From Reticulascus tulasneorum (Eukaryota; Ascomycota; Sordariomycetes; Glomerellales; Reticulascaceae): 64,000 nt of DNA. The stretch spans positions 4,216,001 through 4,280,000 of the forward strand of contig LSAX01000002.1 of the NCBI GenBank assembly GCA_001557505.1, written 5' to 3'. The position numbers and the translations under genes are program-made. Positions 1-10,946 of the stretch are shown here, piece by piece. Every line of letters starts with the position of its first letter. Position 1 is the first letter of the stretch. The notes under the pieces were generated by a model. It was given only the letters and a program-made list of their open reading frames with translations. It ran no database searches and had not been told where the DNA came from.

Positions 1-2000
1 CTGTACACACTAGCCTCTAGCTAGTGCAAGGCCTAGTGGGGGTGGTGGAATCGAAGCTCCCTGCCATGCCACTTTGATGTTTTGGGATCTGTGAATTCGC
101 ATCGAAATTTCCTTTCATCTGCCAATTTGTAATTGTAAGTCTACCAGGGCGCCTACGAAGGTGCTGGTCATGCGTATCAACCAAAGTTACTCGTATGCTT
201 CACTTCGCTTATTATGTCACTTGCTTACCAGGCGTTGATACCCAGCGCAACGAGTGAACCGGGTTACCACAATCTCGATCTACTCTGGTACCAAAACGTA
301 CACAAGGATTTAAGCTTCGCCTTGAAAAGAAACTTCTTCGGAGACAAGTCACATGCCCGTGGTTTCTGTGACTGGTGACTCTGGGAAGGTTGTACAGACA
401 GGTGGACAGAGCCAGTTTTGAAAACCAAATACCGGTGGCTGTGCAGGGGTCCTCGGTTGCATTAAAAGCAATTACTCCTTTAGGAATCATTCTGCGCCCA
501 CAACGCCAACAACCCTACCACTCTGTGGTGTCAGGTATATTTAGACCGCCACTTTGCATCTGTAAATCCTCGTGCCAATCTCTTCTACCGGGTCCGGAAC
601 CGATGGGGGCCATTGAAGGATTCTCGGTTCGGTACATTAGGCAATTGCTATTCTTTTCTGGAATAAGTGCCAACAACCTTAACGGACGCTCGGAACCGAT
701 AAGGGGCGTGAAAGGGCGGACGGGCTGGGACGGACCGTGCAACTTTCTTTCAGGCAGGCAATTTGCTCCGTCTCTGCAACTTCTAGCGCCAACAACCCGA
801 CGAGATGCTCAAAAGGGGAAAAGAAAACTCGAGGAATTTTACAAAGTACCATTACTTCCATTGAACACACGTAAGGGAATTAGATTAACTACCAAAACCT
901 CTGCTTTCTCAATTATCCTACTATCAAGTGCTTTTACTGGTTAGTTTCTATTTGTGCTGGAGCCTTTGTTATTCGAATAAGTCAAGTACCTAGGTAGTTA
1001 TCGGGATGTTAAAGGTGTCTCGGGCTCAGGCGATTCGCCCAGGGCGCAAATCCTTCAGTTTTCTCTACCCCTGTTCAATACTGGGGGCGTTCCGTTCAGA
1101 TGAAAGACCTATTTGACATAGTAACTTTACAGCTGCTACGAGAGCTGTACTTCTTGAACAGGCAGGTAATTACGTTACCAACCCACAGGCTTGTATTGTT
1201 CGTCGACCGAGTTTAAGTCGTGACGACGCCTGCAGGGCCATTGACGAGGGTTCTTGTTTGCATTAAAACAACTGCTCTGTTGCAATATCTAAGCGCCGAC
1301 AACCCTACCAGGGGCTCGGAGCCGATAATGGACATGCAAGGGCGGATAGGGACCGGTCGTGTGACTGTCTTTCTTTTCGGTAATGTGCTCCCTATCTACA
1401 ACTGCCATCACCAACAACCCGACAAGATGCTGAGGACGTTCCGTTCGGATGAGAAACCTATTGGATGTAGTACTTTTGCTACTGGCACGGGAGCTGAACT
1501 TCTTGGACAGGCAGGTAACTACGATACCGAGCCGTGGCCTGATGTTATTCGTTGACTGGGCTCAAACCGTGACAATCCTGTGGACGTAATCTCGTCGTGG
1601 CCCTGCAGGCGTCGTCACGGCTTGACCGAGCTGAAGTCGTGATAATAGTACGGACGTAGCCTCGTTATGGCCCTGCAAGAGTCAACACGGCTTGACCGAG
1701 CTCAAGCCGTGATGATCGTGCGGGCGTGAACCTCGTTATGGCCCTGCAGGAGTAATCACGGCGTGAGCTCGGCCAACAAACAATGCATTTATCACTTGGT
1801 ATCGAAATTACTTGCCTGTTCAAGATGTGCAGTTCCCGTGGCAGTGGAGGGGGTAGCTATGGCCCTGCAGGCGTCATCTTGTGTTGGTCTTACCGGCGCA
1901 ATATTGTGATGGTCGTGCAGATGCAATCTTGTCGGGGGTTTGCTGGCTGCATCCCATGATGGTCTTGCAGACAAGGCAGCACCTCGACTGGATTATAGGT
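1..2000. repeat. Degenerate repeat array, no gene
   Basis: No reading frame here looks like a gene. The stretch is built from diverged copies of a few segments. A block at about 1088-1230 recurs at about 1437-1581, a period near 350 bp. A second block at about 430-810 resembles 1240-1440, sharing short words such as CAACAACCC. Three units of about 70 bp lie in tandem at 1551-1620, 1621-1690 and 1691-1761. An exact 22-bp segment at 1219-1240 is repeated inverted at 1598-1619. Fainter related pieces continue to about 1970. This looks like a decayed transposable-element or subrepeat array. The family is not recognised. Confidence 0.7.
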
Positions 2001-2021
2001 CGGACAAGTGTTTGTCTCGAG

Positions 2022-2029
2022 TATAAATA
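2022..2029 (+). promoter_or_regulatory. TATA box of the propeller-lectin gene
   Basis: TATAAATA lies 170 bases upstream of the chosen ATG at 2199 and is flanked on both sides by CTCGAG (2017-2022 and 2031-2036). The only downstream gene is the secreted propeller protein, so this is its likely core promoter. The element sits at the edge of the repeat array. Confidence 0.5.
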
Positions 2030-2198
2030 TCTCGAGCTTGAGCCCGGGAGAAAGATCTCGACATAAGGTTGGCTTCTCATTGCTCTTAGCTTCCAAGCCA
2101 TCTCAACTCACCAGCACAACGCACGCACAGATCATCTCCTTTTGTTTCATGCAATATCATATTACTCCCCCGTCCTGAAAAGTTCCTTGTCAGTCAAG

Positions 2199-3047
2199 AT
2201 GACCATCTCAACCACTCTCATCTCGGTCCTGTCGCTCCTGTTGAGCGCGGCCGTTGTTCCCTCCGAGGCTGCTAGCACCACGGTCTGCGCCTTGGACCTG
2301 CCCCACGAAAGAGTCTTGCGCTGGAATGGCCGCTCCTGGGACAAGATTGGTGACGCGGCTTCGTACATATACGGCGGTCCTCGCGAAATCGTGGCTACGA
2401 CACCAAACTACAGTGAGGGGTTGTATTCTTGGAGCAATGGCCGCTGGTCCAAAAAGGGCGGCGGCGGATCCAAGTTCGTCACGACAAACGTCGCTCTCTA
2501 CGGATTGAACACCAATCAGGATTCAGTCTGGGAGTGGGTTGCAGGCGAGCAGTGGCGCCAGATTGGTGATGCGGCCGGGAATATCTTTGGCGGCGGTAAC
2601 GCCGTTTACGCCGTCGACCGTTATAACAGGGCGGTTTATCACCATCTTCATGATCGGGAGTGGGAAAAGGTCGGAGGCGGTGGTGCCCAATTCGCTGTCG
2701 ATGGCGCCGGCTCGCTCTATGGTTTGTCATGGAACAAGGATTCCGTCCACAAGTGGACTGGCCGGGGCGAAAATTGGGAGGAGATTGGCAAGGCTGCTGA
2801 TAGGATCTGGGCTGGAGGTTTTGGCATGATTGCGACCACTCTAAACAATGACGGCCTCTATCGCCATCTTGGTGGCACCAACTGGCAGAAGATTGGCGGT
2901 GGAGGGAGAGAGTACGCGGTCACCGATGAGGGAATTTATGGGCTCACTGAAAACCAAAAAGAGGTGTATAGGTGGACTGGTAACGGAGAGAACTGGACTC
3001 TTCTCCCTGGCTCGGGTTTTCTTGAGGATATCCAGCCTTGCCCTTGA
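2199..3047 (+). CDS. Secreted tectonin-like beta-propeller protein
   Basis: Single-exon gene of 282 residues. The frame is open from 2142, but the ATG at 2199 is preferred because it is followed directly by a signal peptide (hydrophobic residues about 5-19, cleavage near SEA/AST). The mature part consists of alternating repeats of about 45 residues. They end either in W-x-x-I-G-x-A-A followed by I-x-x-G-G, or in W-x-K-x-GGGG, and Y-G-L-x-x-N-x-x-x-V-x-x-W recurs. This is the pattern of a six- or seven-bladed tectonin/tachylectin-like propeller. The mature protein has only two cysteines, one near each end, well placed to close the ring by a disulfide. Families of this fold bind glycans, but ligand and role are inferred, not seen. 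A TATA box lies upstream. No close neighbour shares its promoter. Confidence 0.8.
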   Translation: MTISTTLISVLSLLLSAAVVPSEAASTTVCALDLPHERVLRWNGRSWDKIGDAASYIYGGPREIVATTPNYSEGLYSWSNGRWSKKGGGGSKFVTTNVALYGLNTNQDSVWEWVAGEQWRQIGDAAGNIFGGGNAVYAVDRYNRAVYHHLHDREWEKVGGGGAQFAVDGAGSLYGLSWNKDSVHKWTGRGENWEEIGKAADRIWAGGFGMIATTLNNDGLYRHLGGTNWQKIGGGGREYAVTDEGIYGLTENQKEVYRWTGNGENWTLLPGSGFLEDIQPCP

Positions 3048-3598
3048 GGAGTAGAGTACCGTGGGCAGTATCTCTCAGTGGTTGACAAGCTGGGATTACT
3101 GATGTTTTGTGACCGGCTGGCATAGCTGGGGATATCTTTGGCCCTGGACTAAGGTACTCGCTGTTTATTTTGAGCAATTCTCACATGAGAGTGTTCACCC
3201 TTTTGTCTTCTCTCTCTCTTTTCTGTTCTTTCTAACCCCTTCTCTTTTTTCTTATTATATAGGAACGATAATAGATAGCAAGCCAAAAGATTGTTTCAAT
3301 CACGATGATGCAACTATCGTAATCATCGGGCTCTCGGGATTGTCACCAATGGCGTTCAGCCTCATTCTTGGTATTCATCCCCCTGGGGGCTGCAATCCGC
3401 CAACCCTAATGATGCTCGGAAACGTTTGTTGATCATCTCCATCCCCATACTCCTATGTCGGTGTCGTTGCCGGGCGAGCTCAGTTCTGCCGGTGGTCACC
3501 GTCAGACGCGGGGTACTTTTAATGTGGCTGTGGCATCCCACCTTTTGTGGACGCAAACCTCTCCAAACCTCTTTCGCAGCTTTTCACTAAACGTCAAA
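3048..3598. other. Intergenic, no gene seen
   Basis: This holds the 3' flank of the lectin gene and the promoter of the MFS gene. A pyrimidine-rich run (about 3200-3262) is the only notable feature. Short open frames have no recognisable content. Confidence 0.5.
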
Positions 3599-5128
3599 AT
3601 GAGCCCAACACTGTGGAACGAGGGCCATTGGTCGTTCCTCACTCCACAGCGTTCCTCGTCAAACTTCATCTTGGCCACGGTCTCGGTAGCAGTATTTACA
3701 GTATGACCTCTGCCTCATGACGTACTACCCGACACAGCTGTTGACAGCGAGATAGGATGTCTTCCTCTACGCCGTTATTGTCCCCATACTGCCGTTTGTG
3801 CTCTCCGACCATTTTGGAGTTCCGAAGGATGATGTGCAGTACTGGGCTTCCATATCACTCGCAGTCTTTGCTGGTGCTATCCTCTTTTCATCACGTTCGT
3901 CGTCCTCGTGGTCAACCGTTCACCTTTTCATACCAAGATTCGGACAGCTGATGGAACTGCAGCCATCTTGGGCTATATTGCCGACCGAGCCCAGAGCCGC
4001 CGTGTTCCCATGCTCTTCGGCCTCGTGCTTCTCCTTGCCACATCCATCATTCTGTGCTTCAGCGTGAATATCGCCATGTTGCTCATTGGCAGAATCTTAC
4101 AGGGTATGTCTGCTGCCATGGTATGGAGTGTTGGTTTGGCTCTCGTGACCGACTCAGTTGATGGCCAGAATCTCGGCCAGGCAATGGGATGGATCGGCTC
4201 GGCCACGAGTCTTGGAACCTTAGTCGCACCATTACTGGGAGGTCTTGTCTATTCCAAAGCGGGATACTACCCGGTCTTTGCAATGTGTTTCGGTCTGATC
4301 GCCCTGGATGTGGTTTTGCGACTGTGCATTATCGAGAAGAAAGATGCAAAAGAATGGCTCAAAATTGAAGAGCGAGATAGGGAACGAGAGCCCCTCATCA
4401 GCGAAGCTGGCACAGCCGGAAGCCACGATGATGAGCCAGATACAAGGCCATCTGCGGGAGCTGACGATGCGACTACGCAACTCTTAAGCTCATCGCCAAT
4501 GAGTCTGGTGCATCTGTTGAGCAAACCACGCCTAATCGCTGCTCTTCTGGGTACAGTCATCGATTCTAGCGTTCAGACGACCTTTGACAGTACACTGCCA
4601 TTATTTGTCTCTTCTACATTTGGCTGGGATGCAAGTGGTGCCGGGTTAATTTTCCTTCCGCTAATTGTTCCAACCTTGCTAGGTCCCGTCGCGGGAGCCT
4701 TAAGCGATCGATATGGTCCGAAATGGCCCGCGACGTTCGGGTTTCTGACAGCAGCACCACTCCTGGTATGCCTGCGGTTCGTCACCGAGGATAACATCGG
4801 GCACCAAGTCTTGCTGTGCGCACTGTTAGCGGGTATTGGGCTCTGTATGACTTTTGTTTTCGGCCCTCTAATGGCAGAAATCACTTGGTCTATCCAGGAG
4901 GGCAATGATGATTCTACCGTGGTACCGTATGCCCTAGCCTATGGATTGCACACCATGTCTTACTCCGTAGGCGGGATACTAGGCCCGGTACTCGGCGGTT
5001 TGATTCGCGACAATTTCGGATGGCCGGCGATGGGATTGGCACTAGGGGTGGTCAATCTTATGGCCGCGGCTATACAAGCGCTTTGGACTGGGGGCCCTCT
5101 GACGTTGCGTTCATCCCAAGCAACGTAA
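3599..5128 (+). CDS. MFS transporter, DHA1-type
   Basis: Three exons: 3599-3700, 3756-3894, 3963-5128, giving 468 residues. Intron 1 is phase 0. Intron 2 splits a proline codon, and joining it restores the conserved segment SSP-ILGYIADR. The protein is a 12-helix major facilitator. Helix 1 carries the V-F-L-Y-x-x-I-V-P motif, and motif A (G-Y-I-A-D-R ... RR, about residues 84-95) sits in the loop between helices 2 and 3. A hydrophilic central loop (about 220-280) is followed by the second six helices. The layout fits the drug:H+ antiporter-1 / vesicular-amine-type fungal exporters of the plasma membrane. The substrate cannot be read from sequence. The second donor (GTTCGT) is weak, so that boundary rests on phase and family fit. 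Confidence 0.85.
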
Positions 5129-5452
5129 TGATGCGTGAATGCCCGTGTTTTCCCGTAAAAGAGGACAAAGGAACTTGAAATATAAATCGTACTATATCCT
5201 ATCATTCCATATAGCTCCACAGTGAATAGGTAATTTGTACCGACATAAAGACTGTCGAAACTTGTACACATCAAACTCAAATATCTACCCCATAGCTAAG
5301 ACTTCCGAGCCTTAACACGCATAGTGTAGAACATGAGGTGGGCTGTTGAGTGAACGTGGCAGACGCAAGGTGTTCTATTGTTTCACCAACATCCAGTGGC
5401 TACCCTACCTGCCAGCAGGCTTTTGTCCTGAAAATACGGCAGAGAACTCAAG
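5129..5452. other. Convergent 3' intergenic region
   Basis: Lies between the tail-to-tail MFS and chitosanase genes. Nothing beyond 3' flanks is seen. Confidence 0.4.
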
Positions 5453-6405
5453 CTATAGTAATAAGAGCGTGGCTGTCAAGGAGCATGCCAGAGTTAACAC
5501 GAAGCATTGGCCATTCCAAAAACATGTGCCTCCAATGCCCCCGTTGTCGCCGCTGGCTCCGATACGCTGAACTAGCGTATCGCCTCTGTCTCGGATGCTG
5601 CTGGAAAAACTAGCGTAATCGGTGGCAGACCAGTTGGCTCCTTGGGCGCCGGGGACGGCATCATCACCAATGAAGGCGATGTATAGCACGTCGTCGTCGT
5701 CGTGGCCACGATTTCCAGTAACACTGGTCCCATAACACGCCGTTGCGACAGAGATGGACGCCTCACCCACCATCGGGTGCGGGCCATCGTCACCGTTAGT
5801 GTCTCCCCACACGCCGTAGATCAGCTTGTCGCCACACACGACGGCCATGATGCTCAGCGGCTCAATCCCGACGCTGCGAGGGTCGAATGTCTTCCACCCC
5901 TTCTTGGTGCCCTCATTGCCAAAGACGATGTAAGGGTGCACGTTGGCGTTGAGGTCGCGGATACCGCGGCGGTAGGATGCGACAGTGCTCTGGAACGAAG
6001 TGACGGACTGCGTGTCGCGCGACGAGGCACACCTGCCGTCGTCGGCAGGCCCGCCCTGGGCCCCATCGCAGTCGATGTCCATGTTGGTGAGCGCGCCGCC
6101 TGTGCCCTGGATGTAGACGATTTCATAGTCGTCCAGATGATCGCCACAGTAGGAGAAGGCTGGGTACCATGTGTTAGGGGTAGCTTAGGGTCTAGATTGA
6201 AATAATACTCACTGTTGGTTCCGTCACTGGTGCTCCAGAAGCCAGTTGCCAGCTTGTCGGAACACTGGCCCCGCTCTTGAACATTGTCGTATAGCGCTCT
6301 CACGTTGTCGGGGATATCAAAGCCCAATCCGAGGGTTGCAAGGGAGAGTGCCGCGAGAAATGAAAGCGAAATCTCGTCGGCACTGCCTCTCCGGGTGACC
6401 CGCAT
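5453..6405 (-). CDS. GH75 endo-chitosanase
   Basis: Two exons on the minus strand: 6405-6213 and 6159-5453 (53-bp intron, phase 1), giving 299 residues. The N-terminus has a hydrophobic stretch ending near residue 29 that would serve as a secretion signal. The body matches fungal family-75 chitosanases, which cut beta-1,4-linked glucosamine. Landmarks are MDIDCDG (91-97), IRDLNANVHPYIVFGN (131-146), then GVWGDTNGDD followed by VGEAS. Asp188 and Glu197 in that last segment have the spacing of the catalytic acid pair reported for this family. The C-terminus ends in a hydrophobic run after a Cys/Gly-rich stretch, which is unusual for an extracellular chitosanase. Likely role: extracellular chitosan degradation or wall remodelling. 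Confidence 0.92.
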
Positions 6406-7363
6406 GTCGAAATTGAGTTCCCCGAGCCACGGTGTGGCTACGCGAATCCCGAACTCTTGAAGCCTGGATCACAGTGGAGGCGTCGACGAGAAGGGTGAGC
6501 CTTCGCGATGAGTGCGAATTGAGAGCTCACATAAAGAGATGACGGTCGAGTGGTTTGGATCTTCTCACCCCTGTCCTTTGATGTCATCTCCTGCACATCA
6601 CAAGTCGGTTGGCCCTGGCGCAAATCCGAAGATCTGGGACTTTTAGCGCCGCTTAGTCACGATCCGCAGAGACGATCCACTAACCTTTCTCTTATTGAAC
6701 CCCGATGGCAAGCCACAAAACAGGCTCAAACTCCAAGACGCCAAGTCCGGATATCCGAATTTCCGCCATGACCTTGGCAGAACTTGTCGTAGAAATCTTT
6801 GCGCGCCAAGCTGTATAAGATTAAGGCCTCAGCCTGGCAAAACGAGCCACATGGATGAGAAAGTATTAGTAGCGAATGACTAGATGTGTCTCTAGTATGA
6901 TTTGTGATACACTGGTTATTAAGCAATAGATCGTCTTGGAATATCTGTCCTACGATATAGTTTCTGAAGATCAATTTGATGAGCCAGCTCTTTATCTACT
7001 TCAAAGTCCTTCATCGTCAAGTCCAGCTGCTTCTTGTGATTTCCGGTGGTCCGCGACTAGCAGTAACATGATGCACGTTTGACAAGTTTGCCTGCGACAA
7101 ACTCAATGATAGCCTTGGCAGCATTTTTGTTATCTCTAGGTTGGTAGCCATTCCGGTCATGCTCGGTCTGCAGCGGTGCGAAACTACCTTATGCGGAGGG
7201 TGCCTGATATGGCTCAGACGATCCAGCAACCTGCATTGCGGTACTGCTTAGGAGGTTTGTCCCCAAAAGTCTATAGCTTTGCTAGACCCAGTAATGACTC
7301 AATCCACAGATACAGCGCCATATCCTCGTCCAGCTTTCAGCTTCCGTGGATGAAGCGAATGAC
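6406..7363. other. Intergenic, no gene seen
   Basis: Promoter side of the chitosanase gene and 3' side of the hydrolase gene. Short open frames show no recognisable motifs and no convincing splice joins. Confidence 0.4.
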
Positions 7364-8335
7364 TCAGTAACCCGCCTTTGCGAAGTGCTTCGCAAACCAG
7401 GTGGCAGCCTGATTTTCTGCATCTTCCGGCCCTTTCGAATCGGCATTCAGCGGGTCAATGCGGCACCCAAAGCCGTGACTATGTCCATAATATATCTTCA
7501 ACTCGCCCTTGTGAGCGTCCGGGAATGCCTCGAGAATCTCGCGCACTCGTTCGGCCTTGTCTAAGGGGAACTGGTCGTCCTTTTCCGGGATTGCGAAAGA
7601 AACGGGAACTTTGATCTTCTCTATATCGCTATAGAAGGTCGTCAGGCTCGGATGGCATGCGAATCCCGCGTCCATGAGTGGCTTCCCATCGGCTTTGTGG
7701 TTCTCGCCTAGGAGCAGTACATGCTTGCCACCCCAACAGTAGCCAGCTACACCAATTGGCAGATGAGCGGCCTCGTTGCGACGAAGACTTTCAAGAAGGC
7801 CCTTTACACGCGGGAAAGTGACGCTGAAGGTATTTCGCCAAAAGAATGATCCGAGAGCATAGTAGAGCCAGAAATAATTGTACCTAGTACCTCGTGTTAC
7901 TTGCAACAGCTAGACAGAGAGCATGAAGATAAGAGGAGAGAACTCACGGTTTAGACAGCATATTCCACCATGTATTATCGCGATGCAGAGCGCCAATAGT
8001 ATCGATTGTCCAAAGCGGTGCCGATTTACCTGGTTTGCTGCATGGTAAGCAATTGAAACCCCAGCCGGCGACGGAATCTACGATGGCCACTCCTTACCGT
8101 TCATCAAGTCTGGAAGGTAGATGCGGTAATCCGTCTTGCGCGAGAAGCTGTCCGCCATCAACCGGAGATTCACAAAGTCCCATCCAAACGCGTCCGGGAG
8201 GATGACCATGATTCCTGTCGGTGTTCGACCGCTTGCCGGTTCTGCGACATATGTGTCGAGGCCGTGCAGCTTGACAACGGTACCGGTGGGTGTGCCGGCA
8301 TGTACCGTTCCGCTGAAGCAATCAGGGCAAGACAT
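7364..8335 (-). CDS. Dienelactone-hydrolase family protein
   Basis: Three exons on the minus strand: 8335-8098, 8029-7948 and 7883-7364 (introns of 68 and 64 bp), giving 279 residues. It opens with MSCPDCFSG, as in many fungal members of the family. The alpha/beta-hydrolase core carries the nucleophile motif G-Y-C-W-G-G-K (Cys156), an acidic residue in PEKDDQFP (Asp209) and His243 in GHSHGFGCR. This is the Cys-Asp-His triad of dienelactone hydrolases. These are soluble enzymes that open lactones in aromatic degradation, and relatives are recruited to secondary-metabolite pathways. No aromatic-pathway partner lies beside it, so the substrate is unknown. Both joins are supported by phase and continuous family similarity. 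Confidence 0.9.
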
Positions 8336-9493
8336 GACTAGTTATAAGACGACAAATGCACCAGAGCCGGTTCGTGTTTATCAATGGAGTAATTAGTATA
8401 GAGTGAGCATGCAGGTGCATATGAGGCATTTGTTGAGAAAATCAGTAGTCGGCGCTTCAGAACAAGCCGAAGATGGGAGTCGATGAATCCTACAAGCTCG
8501 CCTCGATCGTCAGCCAAGTACATGGATTCAGGGCATTTATAGTTAGATGACTCAGCATTGTAATGCGGTTTGCGCCGTCGGACGATCACAAAAGCCGCAA
8601 ACAATGTCCGAGGCTAATGCAAGGTGGAGTGGATCTAATGATCCTACGGTCGTGCCGCACTTCCATGCGATTTCATGTTCCCTATGCAATCACTAGTTAA
8701 CAACCACTTGTTTACTGCTACCTGTGCTGCTCATAATCGAGCGTCGCTATCCCGACGTAATGACCGACTCTTCAAGGCCAGACCAGAAATTCACATTCGT
8801 TGAAGGTGTGTTTCATTACCTGCATTTTCAGGGTGTCTTGTGCATTCATTCCCAACATACATATCCAGAGGCAAAACAAGCTATTACCGGCCACGGCATG
8901 CTCCGCTTTTGATAACACATGATGGAGCTGTATATACGCTATTCACATATTTGGAATAGTCGTTGTAGCGAGATCAGAGGTAATATGTAATTCATTGTCT
9001 ACATAGTTGTCGCTGCTAGCAACCTTCTCCCTGGCTGGCAGCCTAACAGTTCCCGCAGCATGCATGTTGACGAGCTTGTATCAAAGGTTCATGTGGGGTC
9101 CAGGTCATGTTTAAATTCTGCATTGCATGCCGCATAGTATCCGTTAGGCTGTCAGATACTTCAGCAATGTTGCCTACGGTGGGACTTTGATCAACGCCAT
9201 TGACCTTGTGGTAGATCTCAAGGCACATGTCAAAAGAAGACTAAGTATGAAACAAGAGGAAGCCGAAATTCGGCAAAACATGAATTCAATTGGACAGTGG
9301 AGGATTCCTGCGACAGATACATAGCCATAAAACCCTGCGTTTCGGATTTAGTTGCTCACTCTTGATGCCTGTTAATTGACTGGGTTCCCTCCATGCTGAT
9401 AGACTGGCATCCATACTCCTCACAGTTACTCCAAGCTCCTTCCACGGACTAAGAGCCCCAACATTTGGGAAGTGAAAACATTGTCATATCTTC
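8336..9493. other. Intergenic, no gene seen
   Basis: About 1.16 kb between the hydrolase promoter and the 3' end of the RTA1 gene. Only short unsupported frames are present. Confidence 0.4.
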
Positions 9494-10424
9494 CTAGATA
9501 GCGGCTTTCCTGTTGGCCGATGACTCGTCGTACACCGACGTGAGCTCAGCGCTAGCATCGTACCGAGTCTGTGAAATGTACCTGCTTGGATGCCACACAA
9601 AGAAGATAGCCATTGCCAAGAACATGAAGGTGCCATCAAATACAAGTGTTGGCCACTCGGTTTGGAGAAGATAGCCATCTCGACCTTGCGCGAATTCGAT
9701 GGTTCGGAATATAGAACGGATCATGATCAGAGCCGACACTGCGTAGAGCATATAGAACCCTGGTTCCCAATCGGCGTTTTTAATTGTGCTGTGGTTCTGT
9801 TGCCGGCGTCGCACGTGTAAGAGGACCGCTGTGAGACCAAAGAGCCCAAACATGGCAATCTGGATCACTAGCCCTACCACCACAACTTTCTCCCCGATCT
9901 CCACGAGTTTTATTTTCTTCATAACCATCAGCCCACAGCCACCGCCTTGTATGATGAAGGAAGCTATGTCTCCGCCGACGAACAGTCTTGTAATCCATCG
10001 TTCAGGTATGATAAGGAGCGACTGTGCCTTGATTGTGCGCACGAGATAGCCGAGTGTCATATATATCGATGCTGCGAATAGCGCCGGAGCAAGTAATGTT
10101 GCCATGGCATAGAAGGCATATGGAAAGATCTTGCCGGTATTGTTGTAGGCAACCGCTCGCATCGCGTAGCCGAGGAGCTCGACTAGATTCAGTCAATACC
10201 GGTAGGTTGCCGTGGCACATATCGTTTGGGTTGGCCAGTGTAGACTTACATATTCCACCAATCACGAAAGCAAGACAAAACCATGTGCGAGTTTTTACTA
10301 TTCGCCAAATATGTAAGCCGCTGAGAATAAGGAAGAGGGCAGTAAACAAGAAGCTCGCCCATAGTTGTGGCAAGTAAAACCAGAGGTAGTAACCAGTTCC
10401 GTCGATCGACTGTAGCTGCGCCAT
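9494..10424 (-). CDS. RTA1-like seven-helix membrane protein
   Basis: Two exons: 10424-10250 and 10182-9494 (67-bp intron, phase 1), giving 287 residues. Joining restores the family signature G-G-x-F-E-x-x-G-Y at the end of helix 2. Seven hydrophobic helices are visible. The loop after helix 3 carries ERWITRLFVGGD, and after helix 6 come R-S-I-F-R-x-x-E and a conserved W-P-T segment, all hallmarks of the RTA1/lipid-translocating exporter-like family. Yeast relatives confer resistance to 7-aminocholesterol or flip sphingoid bases. The plasma membrane is the likely site. The protein faces a Zn2Cys6 regulator across a 520-bp divergent promoter, which could be its controller, but this is inference. 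Confidence 0.92.
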
Positions 10425-10946
10425 CTTGAATCGAATCTAAAGGAATGGAATATGTCGAATCAGTTCGTAAATAGCCGGGGCGACTGATGGGAGGAAACGT
10501 AACAGATGGAGAGAGCATGAGCTTTCCTGAGTGGTGTGCTCAAGACATGGACCAAGGAATAACTTGGTCAGGAAAGGGTTTATCTTATATGATCCATTCG
10601 CTGCTAGCCTCTACTTGATGCTACCAGACATTTGAAGATTAGTTAAGGGCAATGCGCGCAAAACCTCGACCCCATCTAATTACATGCATGACATTAACGA
10701 AACAGCAATCTGCAGGTAGTTGACCAAACGACGAATGATTGGATCCGGATGTTGCCGAATGCGCGCATTCGAGTCTTGGCCACCAGCGATTGCCAGGGGT
10801 GGGTGAGCGAGGGCCCACTTATGAAAAATCCGGGGTCTATGATGACTCTTCTCCTATCTTTATCCTGACATGTTTCTGTCTGCGGGTCTGACAGGTTTGC
10901 GCGCATTCGGCTAACTGTGCCTTTGAATGAAAAGTCGTATTTTAAA
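10425..10946. promoter_or_regulatory. Divergent promoter region
   Basis: Shared 5' flank of the RTA1 gene (minus) and the Zn2Cys6 gene (plus). No defined operator was identified by eye. Confidence 0.35.

Noticed and set aside
375..944. 189-codon plus-strand frame
   Set aside because: It lies inside the degenerate repeat array, and its translation reflects repeat words rather than a protein family.
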